DNA of 40,167 nucleotides from Klebsiella pneumoniae (GTDB taxonomy: Bacteria; Myxococcota_A; UBA9042), in NCBI GenBank assembly GCA_945889325.1, contig CAMDBH010000031.1, forward strand, positions 1 through 40,167, written 5' to 3'. This document shows positions 1 through 8,481 of this stretch, piece after piece. Position numbers and translations under genes: made by a program. Below the pieces are notes generated by a model that saw only the letters and a list, made by a program, of their open reading frames with translations, searched no databases and was not told the DNA's origin. How positions within the stretch are numbered: position 1 is the stretch's first letter; each line of letters opens with the position of its first letter.

Positions 1-1242
1 GCAACTGCCGACGTCTACATCGCAATCGTCGTCGGTACACGGATTGTCGTCGTTGCAGTTGATGGCGACGCCCAAGCATTTCCCCAACTTGCATGCATCC
101 TTGGACGTGCAAGGGCTGCCGTCGCTGCATTTTGTCGCATCCGCTTTGGCGACATGCACACAACCATTGGATTTATTGCAGCTATCGTCGGTGCAGGCTT
201 CGCCGTCGTTGCAGTCCGCCGCATCGCCGCCGACGCAGGCGCCGTTCTTGCAGACATCGCCGGTCGTACACGCATTAAAATCGCTGCAATCCGCTGAATT
301 CGCTGCATGAACACACTTTCCCAACGCAGAACAGCCGTCATCAGTACAAACATCATCATCCCCACACTGCTTGCCCTTAAATGCCGGATTGCACTCCGAA
401 AACTCACAATCCTTCTGACAAGTCGGCGTACTCTCCACCGCCAAACCAGCCGCATCTTTGCAAGGACTGCAAACGCCATCCCCACAAAATCCACAATCGA
501 TTGGGCAATCGTCGTAACTTTCGCCTTTTTCGCACAGGCAATTGCCGCAGGTCGTCCCGCAATCTTCCTTGCAATTCTGCGGTGTTTCACCGACTTCGCA
601 TTGGTGGTTGCCGCAGGCTTTTATCGCGCAGTCTTGCGCGCAATTGGCCGGTGTTTCGCCTGCCGTGCATTTGCCGTCGCCGCAAGCGATGCCGCAGTCT
701 TTTGCGCAGTAGTTCTTGCCAGTTGGGTCCTGTTCGCCGCATGCATAGGCGATGCATTTGCCGTCGCCGCAACTGCCGCAGCAGTCTTCCGCGCAATCTT
801 TGGGGTTTTCGCCGCCGCTGCATTCGCCGTCGCCGCAGGTGACGGGGCAGTCTTGCGGGCAAGTGCTGTGTTTTTCGCAGCTTGGCGTGCATTTGCCGTC
901 GCCGCAGGTGGCAGTGCCGCAGGTTGGGGCGGTGTCCGCGACGGCGGTATCGGCGGGTGGTTCGGCAGAATCCGGCGTAGTTTCAGTTAGATCGAGCGCC
1001 GGCGCATCAGGTGTTGGCGCGTCACCCGCTGGTGCGTCAGCGGCGATTGAACCCGCTTCCGCGGCGCCGGCGTCCCCAGAGTCCTCTGAACTTATCTCTG
1101 ACGCTGCTGCCACTTCCACGTCAGCAGGCACCACAACGCCGTCTTCAATGGCCACCACCGCAACAGCGCCTGCATTGGCCCCGCAGCTTGCAACTGCGCA
1201 AATCATAAACAATAACAGGCCATTGACAGCAAATCTTGTCAC
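1..1242 (-). CDS. Cysteine-rich repeat lipoprotein, C-terminus beyond window edge
   Basis: An uninterrupted minus-strand frame of 414 codons runs from a GTG at 1242 to base 1, so the C-terminus is missing. The GTG overlaps the stop of the upstream gene (GTGA) and has AAGGA six bases before it, which decides the start over the ATG 12 codons later. The N-terminus is a lipoprotein signal (lipobox AVASC, Cys about residue 20), followed by a roughly 80-residue Asp/Ala/Pro-rich linker. Next come about seven repeats of the type CGDGxC-x-GExxxxCxxDC, like the Myxococcus disulfide repeat, and then a different repeat near the left edge (NxPCTxDxC with GxC, Dicty_CTDC-like). It is probably an outer-membrane-anchored surface protein with many disulfides. 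It is a paralogue of its upstream neighbour. Function unknown. Confidence 0.85.
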   Translation of the reverse strand, partial: MTRFAVNGLLLFMICAVASCGANAGAVAVVAIEDGVVVPADVEVAAASEISSEDSGDAGAAEAGSIAADAPAGDAPTPDAPALDLTETTPDSAEPPADTAVADTAPTCGTATCGDGKCTPSCEKHSTCPQDCPVTCGDGECSGGENPKDCAEDCCGSCGDGKCIAYACGEQDPTGKNYCAKDCGIACGDGKCTAGETPANCAQDCAIKACGNHQCEVGETPQNCKEDCGTTCGNCLCEKGESYDDCPIDCGFCGDGVCSPCKDAAGLAVESTPTCQKDCEFSECNPAFKGKQCGDDDVCTDDGCSALGKCVHAANSADCSDFNACTTGDVCKNGACVGGDAADCNDGEACTDDSCNKSNGCVHVAKADATKCSDGSPCTSKDACKLGKCLGVAINCNDDNPCTDDDCDVDVGSC

Positions 1243-2036
1243 TTACAATCCTTGGGACAAGTCAGCACAGTTTCTTGCTCGAAATTGGTACCTTTGCATT
1301 TGCTGCAAAACCCGTCGCCGCAAGACCCGCAATCGATCGGACAAGTGTCATAACTTTCCCCAGGTTGGCAGACGCAGTCGCCACAGGCCTTGCCGCAGTC
1401 CGCGGCACAGTTTTGCGGGTTCTCGCCGACGCTGCATTGGCCGTTGCCGCACGCCGTTTCGCTGCAATCCTTTGGACATTCAAGGGGCGTCTCGCCATTG
1501 CTGCATTTGCCGTCGCCGCAAGCCTGGGCGCAATCCTGTACGCAGTAGTTCTTGGACGTCGCGTCGCCCTCTGCGCATGCGTAATTTTTGCATTTGCCGT
1601 CGCCGCAAGATCCGCAGCAATCTTCGGGGCAACAGGTCGGATTTTCTCCGGGTTCGCACTTGTCATTGCCACAGGCGGCTTCGGCGCCCGCTTTGGGGCA
1701 AGCCGTGTTTTGCGGACCGATGTCCGGTGTCGCGGGCGCATCTGGCGCGACGTCTGGCGCATCGAGGGATACTTCAAACAAATCGACTGCAATTTCAGCG
1801 ATGTCGACAACGCCAGCGAGCGCATCGGTCGATTCTGTGGCATCCAAAACAGCTGCTGGCGCTGCCGCATCGGCGACGTCGCCACCATCGTCGCTTAAAT
1901 TACCAGTATCTGCACCGCTTTGTGCTGTTTCGGCGGCATACAGTCGCAACGCTTCCTGTTCATTGACGCAAGCCGTCACATCCAGCGATAGAAGTACAAA
2001 AATCAAGCGTTGTAGACGTCTAACGCGCAACATCAT
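1239..2036 (-). CDS. Cysteine-rich repeat lipoprotein
   Basis: 265 residues. The N-terminus has basic residues, a hydrophobic stretch and a lipobox LDVTAC (Cys at 23), so it should be a lipoprotein. Residues about 25-110 are Asp/Ala/Pro-rich and low complexity, a typical exported linker. Residues about 115-265 carry six or seven cysteine repeats of the form CGDGKC ... GExPxxCPxDC, resembling the Myxococcus cysteine-rich repeat. Two adjacent ATGs begin the frame; I take the first. Its stop overlaps the GTG of the next gene by four bases, so the two paralogues are probably translationally coupled. No enzymatic domain is visible. A surface structural or binding role is only inference. Confidence 0.88.
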   Translation of the reverse strand: MMLRVRRLQRLIFVLLSLDVTACVNEQEALRLYAAETAQSGADTGNLSDDGGDVADAAAPAAVLDATESTDALAGVVDIAEIAVDLFEVSLDAPDVAPDAPATPDIGPQNTACPKAGAEAACGNDKCEPGENPTCCPEDCCGSCGDGKCKNYACAEGDATSKNYCVQDCAQACGDGKCSNGETPLECPKDCSETACGNGQCSVGENPQNCAADCGKACGDCVCQPGESYDTCPIDCGSCGDGFCSKCKGTNFEQETVLTCPKDCK

Positions 2037-2130
2037 CGGTAATTCCGCCTATTGCTTCAGCCCTAGCCGACCCGGCGCACCAACCGCAAGCTGGCGCAGC
2101 CTAACACCGCCCGCGGGAAAAAAAAATCGC

Positions 2131-2183
2131 TGTCAGGTATTTCCTCTTTCGCCTTTAAAAGGGGAAAGGGGAAATACCTGACA
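2131..2183. repeat. Long near-perfect inverted repeat, REP/RAYT-like element
   Basis: Arms 2131-2156 and 2158-2183 are complementary at 24 of 26 positions; one of the two exceptions can form a G-U pair. The outer end reads TGTCAGGTATTTCC and its complement. Elements starting GTGTCAGGTA are commonly seen beside REP-associated tyrosine transposases (from memory of such elements). No transposase is present here. It lies in the 268-nt gap between divergent lipoprotein genes, so a terminator role is less obvious. The rest of 2037-2304 shows only a CCCGCGGG palindrome followed by nine A residues. Confidence 0.75.
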
Positions 2184-2304
2184 CCTTCACGGGCCGTTTG
2201 ACAACCCAAGCAAATGGGCGCAGTTTGCTCCACTGCGGCGCCCGTTGTGCATCCGCCGTCCAAGCGCGCCTTTGCCAAGAACCCACCGATATTGGGAGCC
2301 AAAA

Positions 2305-3360
2305 ATGTCCCTCGGGCGTCAACTGCACCCAGCACTCGCGGCTCTGTTGTTCGTTTTGAGCGCCGCGCGCTGTGCTTCCATTGGTTCTTTTGAAACAGTG
2401 CGCCGCGACAGCGCCGAGTCCGGCGCGTCATCCGAACGCGTGGACGCGGTCAAGGACAAGGATTTCGCCTTGGCGTTGGCCTACGATGACGCGCTGCTGG
2501 CTTTTGGCGGCACGGACAATGACGGGTTGCGGCAGGAGCGCAAACTGCATTTTGCCCAATGGCTTGACAGCGAGCTGGCCAAACTTGGTCCATTGACCGA
2601 CGGCAATGCTGAAGCGATTTTCGGCACCTTGGTGGCTTTCCACCGCGAGGCCCGCCGCGGCGCAAACGCCGACACGACGCAGGCACAAAGACTGAGCGAT
2701 CTCGCCTTGGTCGATGCCGAGCAGATTATGCCACAATTATCGATTGTTGCGGCGCGTGTGTGGTCCAAGGTCGACAAGGCCGCGCAGGACGGCGAACTTT
2801 CGCGGGCCATCGCGTTGGCCCAAGGCATTGTCGACGAACTCGGTCCCGATAACAATTTTGCGCCGCGTTTGGGGCAACTGAAGGCAAAGATCGCCGGTAT
2901 TCACCTCGCGCTGGCGCAACAGGCGGGCGAGCGGCTGCCGGGGGCGCGCGTGCTGCACGCCCTCTTGGCTGCGATTTATGGCGCCAAACCAGGAGAACTG
3001 GCTGAGCCGGGTGCCGCGCTACTGGCAGAAACTGGACAGAATTGGTTGATTGTGTCGCCCGGTAGCTGCGGCGATTCGGTCAATCGTCCGGTGTCGTCCA
3101 ACGATTCAATGCAAAACAACCAGCATTATTATCACCAAGCGGCGATGGTCAGTCTGGCAACGCGTTTGGCGTCGCAGGGTTTTGCGGCGGGGCCGGGGCA
3201 GCCGCTGCGGTTGACGGTGACCTTTGACAGTTGCCCTGTGACCAAGCGGGATTGGCAAAGTGAGGAACAGGTGGCCTTCAAAGTCAAGCAGCACTATGAA
3301 GACACCGTTTGGACGTCCAATCAGCCACGCACTTCGCCGGGCGCCAACTGCAACACCTGA
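2305..3360 (+). CDS. Lipoprotein, N-terminal part of an interrupted gene
   Basis: 351 codons from the ATG at 2305, which has GGGAG about seven bases upstream; an in-frame ATG-less extension upstream lacks a binding site. The N-terminus is a lipoprotein signal (about 23 residues, ending SAARC). The body is alpha-helical and Ala/Leu-rich with no catalytic motif I recognise. The last 80 residues resemble a folded domain that is cut at the TGA at 3358-3360. The same reading frame stays open for 61 further codons and then flows into the segment ending at 4617. The two parts therefore look like one gene of about 770 codons with a nonsense codon or base-call error. If the TGA is real, this fragment would be a truncated lipoprotein. 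Confidence 0.7.
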   Translation: MSLGRQLHPALAALLFVLSAARCASIGSFETVRRDSAESGASSERVDAVKDKDFALALAYDDALLAFGGTDNDGLRQERKLHFAQWLDSELAKLGPLTDGNAEAIFGTLVAFHREARRGANADTTQAQRLSDLALVDAEQIMPQLSIVAARVWSKVDKAAQDGELSRAIALAQGIVDELGPDNNFAPRLGQLKAKIAGIHLALAQQAGERLPGARVLHALLAAIYGAKPGELAEPGAALLAETGQNWLIVSPGSCGDSVNRPVSSNDSMQNNQHYYHQAAMVSLATRLASQGFAAGPGQPLRLTVTFDSCPVTKRDWQSEEQVAFKVKQHYEDTVWTSNQPRTSPGANCNT

Positions 3361-4617
3361 GAAACACTGGAAGTTGAACGAGGTGAAACGCGTGAGGAGG
3401 GCGACAAGAAAATCACAACAGGGTCTTACAGGTGCAGGATTGGCTACAACCAACCTTACTATGCTGGCACTTATGAAACAACCGCGGGGGAACGCTGGGT
3501 CCAAGCCGTTGAAAAAATTCCTGTCACCCACCGCGTCCACCGAATGACGGCCGCTGGACTGATCCAAATTGCGTTTGAAGGCGGCGTGAAGGAAGCGCAT
3601 TTTCAGCTTGAAGCCGAATCCGACGACGATGTTTCGTCGCCCAAAACCCCGCACCACGAAGGACAATCGGCTTTGGGTTTAACCGAACCGAACGTGCGCG
3701 ATCGCCTTTACGGCAGGCTTGTGGGGCAAATTCAGGGCGTGGCGGCGCAAGTTCTCGCCGTGCGGGCGGGCGTGCATTTGGCCAAGGCCAAAGATTTTGC
3801 CGCCCAAGATCAGGCGTTTGAAGCAGATCACAACTATTATGTCGCCGATCAGATTGCGCGTATCGGCGGCGGGATCGATCCTCAGTTCTTAGATTGGATG
3901 GCGCGTAAATATCATTTGTTGCACGACGTCGTGACAGCGGCGCTGGCGCGCTCCGCGTTGCCCAAATGGGATCTCGCCAAGAACTATGCTCTGAAGTTGC
4001 GCCAAGTTGTGATTCACGAACAGGGGGCAAACAACCGCGATCTGCGCAGCCTGCTGATGTTCACGCTGACCGGCGGCGTGACTTCGGCGACGATGCCCGG
4101 CGGCGGCGCGCCGATTCGCGGCGGCGTGGCCGCCCTGCGCATCACCGGCTTTCGCGACGCTGGCGGCGGTTTTCGCATCCACGGCGGCAGTTACGGCACC
4201 GACCGCGGTTTTGTCGACTTTGAATGGTTAGGCGGCTACGGCTTCTGGATCAACTGGTTGAACTTGACCGCAATCGGCGGCATCGGCGGCGATATGTCGC
4301 CCGCCAATGAAGACGGCTTGGCCCCCAGCGCCGATTCGTTCGTCTTGCCAATTGCCGGCTACGTCCAAGCAGGCGCGCGAGCGTCCTACACCTTTGCTTT
4401 TCCGGGTGAAATTGAGTTGATGTACACAAAAGTACTGCGTTTTTCGTCCGCCTTGCCGCGGGAAAATCGCCTAGATGTCAGCGTTCTGTTCCACGGCTTG
4501 GCGTTCACCGGCCGCTACAGTGAATACTTAAGCCACGGCCGCGGCGGCTTTACGCTGTTCGGTACCGAAGATCGCTCTGCAAGCACGCTGTGGCTCTTGG
4601 GCGGTTTTGGGTATTGA
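3361..4617 (+). pseudogene. C-terminal, barrel-like part of the interrupted lipoprotein gene
   Basis: This stretch is in the same frame as the preceding lipoprotein segment, directly after its TGA. There is no ATG, GTG or TTG from 3361 until the ATG at 3544, and that ATG has no ribosome binding site, so independent translation is doubtful. Codons 3361-3543 still read as normal protein (for example a GYNQPYYAGTYET segment), which argues for a single ancestral gene. The last 170 residues alternate hydrophobic and glycine/aromatic residues and end in FGY, like an outer-membrane beta barrel or strand-rich domain. Between these lies a helical region of about 120 residues. Family not recognised. 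Alternatives are a real second gene starting at 3544, or a sequencing error in the TGA. Confidence 0.65.
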
Positions 4618-4656
4618 CCCAAGATTATTCGCGGATTTTCGCAGGATAGGCGTCGT

Positions 4657-5562
4657 TCAAAACTGCCAAGCCAAAAGCACCTGCCGTCCATCGCTAGCCA
4701 CGCCGGGCCCTGGCGTCCGCAGCCACAACCACGCGCTGACGCCCGCGCCCACGACCGCCACGGCACCCAAACCGGCAGCTGTCGTCCATTTGCCATTGAT
4801 ATCAGCAATTTTGGCCTTGGCGTCGGTTTCGTTGATCTTGCTCGGATCAAAACTGACCCCGTCGGCGCTGCGAAATGCGTTGGCGTCGCTGTTGGCTTGG
4901 CTGGCTTTCATGGCAAAAAAGCCCGCCCCAATCGCGGCAACAGCCGTAACCGCGGTCGCCGTCCATTTCGGCCAAGCGGGTGTTTCTGCTGGGATTGGAA
5001 CGACAATAACCGGTGAAGTTTGTGGCGCTTTGTCTGCCGATTCGCTTTTGCGCGCGGGTGCGGTGGCGACAACAGCGGGCTTTGCAGCTTCGACTGGCGG
5101 TTTGGCGGGCTCAACCGGTTGTTTTGCGGCTTCAGCCGGTGTTGGCGCAGCGACTGGCGCCGCTTGGGCATTTTGCGCCGCCTTGACGGTTTCCAGCGCC
5201 TTGCGCGCACGCGCGGCGAGGGCGTCGGCTGCGGGCAGAATCGCCAGCAATTGTTCAAAGGCTGCGGCCGCTTGGGCCCAACGTCCGGCTTTTTGTTCCG
5301 CCTTACCCACGCCAAACAAATAGTCCGATGTCGTCGGATCTAGGCGATAGGCGATCTTGTACAGTTCCGCGGCCTCGGCAAATTTGCCACTTTCGTAGGC
5401 CACAAGTGCCTGAGCTGAAAGATTTTTAGCTTGTTCCGCCCCGGAAACCGCCGCAACTTTGGTGTCTTTGGCATAGGTCGGCGCCGGTGCTGCAACGGAG
5501 CAAACCGTCGCAATGGAGGTAACTAGCCAAGATACAATCCGATTTGCTCTATCCTGTTTCAT
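4657..5562 (-). CDS. Exported TPR protein with C-terminal membrane segments
   Basis: 301 residues. A signal peptide occupies roughly residues 1-31 (hydrophobic core, then PTYA). Residues about 45-125 contain two to three TPR-like helical pairs (ALVAYESGKFAEAAELYKIA is typical). A Pro/Ala/Lys-rich linker of about 70 residues follows, then two hydrophobic helices near residues 205-220 and 260-280. It follows the Ser/Thr kinase gene by 27 nt on the same strand and is probably cotranscribed. Kinase-TPR pairs of this kind are frequent in Myxococcota. The TPR domain probably binds a protein partner at the periplasmic face. It lacks catalytic motifs. Confidence 0.82.
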   Translation of the reverse strand: MKQDRANRIVSWLVTSIATVCSVAAPAPTYAKDTKVAAVSGAEQAKNLSAQALVAYESGKFAEAAELYKIAYRLDPTTSDYLFGVGKAEQKAGRWAQAAAAFEQLLAILPAADALAARARKALETVKAAQNAQAAPVAAPTPAEAAKQPVEPAKPPVEAAKPAVVATAPARKSESADKAPQTSPVIVVPIPAETPAWPKWTATAVTAVAAIGAGFFAMKASQANSDANAFRSADGVSFDPSKINETDAKAKIADINGKWTTAAGLGAVAVVGAGVSAWLWLRTPGPGVASDGRQVLLAWQF

Positions 5563-5589
5563 CGCCTGTCTCCATTTTGCCGCAATGGG

Positions 5590-7401
5590 CTAATCGTCTT
5601 TGGGCAAAGTCGAGGCGACCCCGCCCGCTTTTTTGGGGCCATCGGCTTTCTTGGCACCACCGGCAGCTTTCACCGCCGAATTGGCCATTTTACCCTTATT
5701 TTCTGGTCTTTGTGCAACTGGTGCTGTCGGTGTGGCCTGAACGGCGGGCGCTGAATTGCCCACGTCCGCGGGCGCAAGTGCGGCCGCGGCAGCGGGCGCA
5801 GGCACGGGCGCTGCGCTGGCGGCGGCAACGCCAGCATCGGGTACTTGCGCAGGATTTGGCGCGCTTGGCGCGGCCGGCGCAACCTGCGCCATCGGCGCTG
5901 GCAACGGAGTTGGGGGCGGCGTTGCGGCAACGGCTGCGGCGGCCTCCACAGGCGGCTGGGCAGCGGCGCCTGCGGGCTTTTCCGCCGTTCGCCATAGAAT
6001 CAAGCCAGTTAAGCCAACCACAGCGGCCGCAAATGCCGCGATCCAGCCGCCTTTGCCGCGCGCGGGCAGCGGTGGCTGTAGCGTTGGCGTAGCGCCAATG
6101 GGCTTTTCATCAATTGTTATGGGGCTTTGAACGGCGAGCATTGGCGCAGCGGCCGGCATGTTGGGCGACACGCTTACGGCGGCGGGGGGGGCAACGATTG
6201 CGGCTTGCGCAGCCGAAACTGCTGCGCTATGCGCAAGCAAATCGGCGGAATTTGACGTAAATGTGTTGTCGTAGGCCGCGGAATCGGCGACCAAGCCCGC
6301 CGTGTCGCCGCTGACCACAAAACGCGGTGATGCCGCTGACACTGCTTGATTTTTACCAGAACTGACCGGTGCCGGAGGTGGAGCCAGTGGACGGTTGCCC
6401 AAATTTGCCGTCGCCCCAAGGTCGGGCGGCTGGATTGTCGTGGCTTGCGCACGAGCGAGTTCCAGCGCTTGGCGCATTTCACGGGCGTTGGCGTAGCGGT
6501 CGTCGGGGTGTTTGGCCAGCGCACGGTGGACGATTTCGCCAAACATCACGCTGATTTCTGTGCGGGTTATCAGCTGGATGTCCGTCGGGTTTTGGCTGGT
6601 ATGGGCAAACATGATCGACAGCGGATTGGTGTCCACAAACGGCGGCCGCCCTGACACGCAGCGGTACAAAATCACGCCGAGCGCATACAAATCGCTCCTA
6701 GCATCAAGCGGTTGGGCACGGCACTGCTCTGGGCTCATGTACACCGGCGTGCCCAAGGCGTGACCGGATCCCGTGAGCGAAGAATCCTGCACATGCGCGA
6801 TGCCAAAATCGAGCACCTTGACCATCTTGTCGCCATCGACTTCAATGATCATCAAATTCGCGGGCTTCAAGTCGCGGTGTACCAAACCGTTGCCGTGGGC
6901 TTCGGACAGACTTTTGAGCACATCGATTGCCATATCAATGGCTTCAGCATGCGTGAGCACTTGGTGGCTTTTGTGCCGCTGCTTGAGTTCGTCTTCAAGT
7001 GAAATGCCGTGCAGCAGTTCCATCGCCAAAAACAAAGAGCCCGAAGGCAGTTGCCCCACATCAAACACCCGCACGGTATTGGCGTGCTTGAGTTGGGCCG
7101 TGACTTGCGCTTCGCGGTAGAACCGTTTGATGTCATCTGGGTTTTGATCAGCCAGAATCAGCAGTTTTAACGCGACTTTGCCCAAACCGCCGGTGTGGTC
7201 GGCCTCGTAGACGGCACCAAAACCGCCTCGCCCGAGCATTTTGGTGACGCGGTATTTGCCGGCCACGACATCGCCGGCGTTTAAGCGCGCGCCGTCGGGA
7301 TCCCCAGCTTTGAGTTCAAACGTAGCTACCTGATCTTGCGGGCAAAATGCATCAGCGGTGCGGGTGCCGCAATGGGGACAAAATCGCAGATCTTCAGTCA
7401 T
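5590..7401 (-). CDS. Membrane-anchored Ser/Thr protein kinase (Hanks type)
   Basis: 603 residues from the ATG at 7401; a TTG 12 codons upstream would extend it. Residues 8-20 hold CPHC and a further CPQD, a degenerate zinc ribbon often found ahead of myxobacterial kinases. The kinase domain spans about residues 45-320: Gly loop GRGGFGAVYEA, the VALK lysine, catalytic HRDLKPAN, LDFG for Mg binding, and SPEQ in place of APE. All key residues for ATP transfer are present. A Pro/Ala-rich region follows, with one transmembrane helix near residue 475 (AAFAAAVVGLTGLILW), then a long Ala/Pro-rich tail outside. The kinase should be cytoplasmic and the tail periplasmic. The TPR gene follows 27 nt downstream. 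Confidence 0.93.
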   Translation of the reverse strand: MTEDLRFCPHCGTRTADAFCPQDQVATFELKAGDPDGARLNAGDVVAGKYRVTKMLGRGGFGAVYEADHTGGLGKVALKLLILADQNPDDIKRFYREAQVTAQLKHANTVRVFDVGQLPSGSLFLAMELLHGISLEDELKQRHKSHQVLTHAEAIDMAIDVLKSLSEAHGNGLVHRDLKPANLMIIEVDGDKMVKVLDFGIAHVQDSSLTGSGHALGTPVYMSPEQCRAQPLDARSDLYALGVILYRCVSGRPPFVDTNPLSIMFAHTSQNPTDIQLITRTEISVMFGEIVHRALAKHPDDRYANAREMRQALELARAQATTIQPPDLGATANLGNRPLAPPPAPVSSGKNQAVSAASPRFVVSGDTAGLVADSAAYDNTFTSNSADLLAHSAAVSAAQAAIVAPPAAVSVSPNMPAAAPMLAVQSPITIDEKPIGATPTLQPPLPARGKGGWIAAFAAAVVGLTGLILWRTAEKPAGAAAQPPVEAAAAVAATPPPTPLPAPMAQVAPAAPSAPNPAQVPDAGVAAASAAPVPAPAAAAALAPADVGNSAPAVQATPTAPVAQRPENKGKMANSAVKAAGGAKKADGPKKAGGVASTLPKDD

Positions 7402-7545
7402 TGCCGTCGCCCACCCCAAATTGCCCGAGTTTGCCAAGCTACAGGCTCACCGCCAGTTTGCCACCAACGCCAGCGGTCGTGCAAGGACGGCGCGACGCAA
7501 TCGCGTCAAAATCTTGGAATGACGTGACTTTTTTCGCGGCAGCCG

Positions 7546-7983
7546 CTACCACTGACCGACGTTTGGCTGCGACAACCAAGGCTCGGCAGCAGCTAGCGCG
7601 GCGCCGCGCTGCAACAGCTCCACGGATTGATCGTCTGGCGAACGCACAAACGCCATGTGCCCATCGCGCGGCGGCCGTAAAATCGTCACCCCCAAACTTT
7701 GCAAACGGGCACAAGTCGCGTAAATATCGCCGACTTCCAACGCGATATGCCCAAAATTACGCCCGACTGTGTACGGCTCGCTTTGATCCCAATTCCAAGT
7801 CAGTTCAATTTCTGCCGTGTCATCAGGCGCGGGCGATTTCAAGAAAACCAAGGTAAATCTGCCTTTCTCATTGCTTTTGCGCCGCGATTCGATCAAACCC
7901 AACTGGGAGACAAAAAACGTCAGCGCTGCCTCCAAGTCCCTGACTCGCAACATGGTGTGTAAATAACGCAGGGTCGTCTCCAT
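7546..7983 (-). CDS. gloA: Lactoylglutathione lyase (glyoxalase I)
   Basis: 145 residues from the ATG at 7983. The start is set by the family pattern, in which the His ligand lies near residue 5-9. It converts the hemithioacetal of methylglyoxal and glutathione to S-lactoylglutathione in the cytoplasm. All four metal ligands are visible: His9 in YLHTMLRV, Glu60 in IELTWN, His79 in FGHIAL and Glu122 in VELLQ. The length fits the short bacterial Ni-type enzyme. The C-terminus is about ten residues longer than usual. It is divergent from the signalling island that begins at 8053, with 69 nt between the starts. 7402-7545 downstream shows no gene or clear terminator. Confidence 0.95.
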   Translation of the reverse strand: METTLRYLHTMLRVRDLEAALTFFVSQLGLIESRRKSNEKGRFTLVFLKSPAPDDTAEIELTWNWDQSEPYTVGRNFGHIALEVGDIYATCARLQSLGVTILRPPRDGHMAFVRSPDDQSVELLQRGAALAAAEPWLSQPNVGQW

Positions 7984-8052
7984 GTGCCGATTGGGCCGAT
8001 CAGGCAGCCGCGACGCCAATCTATGCTGAGCTGTACTGCTGTGTCAACTACC

Positions 8053-8481
8053 ATGAATTTGCAGAACTATTGCCGGATTGACACGCGGGTTGCCGCCGCG
8101 TACGCTGCGCCGATGCTCGACTTGCTCGACGATTTGCAGCACGACTTGGGCAAACATTTGCGCTTGCCGTTGGCGATGTTGGCGCCCGATTGCACGAAAG
8201 CGGAACTCTACGCCGCGCTGCAAGACGCGCTTTTGCGCACGCGTCACGGTGCCCACGGAGCGCAAAGTGCTGAAATGCTTTGGCAACAATTCCTTGAGGC
8301 CGCTGGGCCGACCTATGACGGCTACCCACATGCCCGGCATTTGCGCACTTGTGTGGCCAGCGCCCTGATTTGGCGGCACGCCAGCGCCGATGAATTGCAA
8401 CGATCTGAAATTGAATCCGATTTTTTGGCTCTGGCCCAAGCGATTCGCCAAATGCGCGCTGAGGTGCAAGCCGATGGCTAA
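8053..8481 (+). CDS. Small protein with HDLGK motif, first gene of signalling island
   Basis: 142 residues, mostly helical, with no signal peptide. Near residues 20-35 it has a helix containing LDDLQHDLGKHLRLPL. A histidine followed by Asp at the exposed face of a helix is what a phospho-accepting H-box or Hpt domain would show, but this is not a canonical Hpt or HisKA sequence. The start is uncertain: ATG 8053 and ATG 8023 both lack a clear ribosome binding site, and a GTG at 7984 is possible. Its last eight bases overlap the sigma-54 type regulator gene, so they are probably made together. I infer a role as a phosphotransfer or adaptor partner of that regulator; the family is not recognised. 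Confidence 0.75.
   Translation: MNLQNYCRIDTRVAAAYAAPMLDLLDDLQHDLGKHLRLPLAMLAPDCTKAELYAALQDALLRTRHGAHGAQSAEMLWQQFLEAAGPTYDGYPHARHLRTCVASALIWRHASADELQRSEIESDFLALAQAIRQMRAEVQADG

Noticed and set aside
307-1000. Plus-strand frames rich in Ala, Val and Phe opposite the cysteine-rich gene
   Set aside because: They are antisense mirrors of the CGDG repeats and have no start signals.
2100-2125. CCCGCGGG palindrome followed by A9 as a terminator
   Set aside because: The A run follows on the plus strand; on the minus strand the T run precedes the stem, so neither strand gives a proper stem then U tract.
3358-3420. TGA as a selenocysteine or programmed readthrough codon
   Set aside because: No clear SECIS-like hairpin follows and the surrounding residues do not resemble a known selenoprotein site; a nonsense mutation or base error is simpler.
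3544-4617. Independent gene starting at ATG 3544
   Set aside because: No ribosome binding site, and 61 coding-like codons precede it in the same frame, so it looks like the tail of the 2305 gene.
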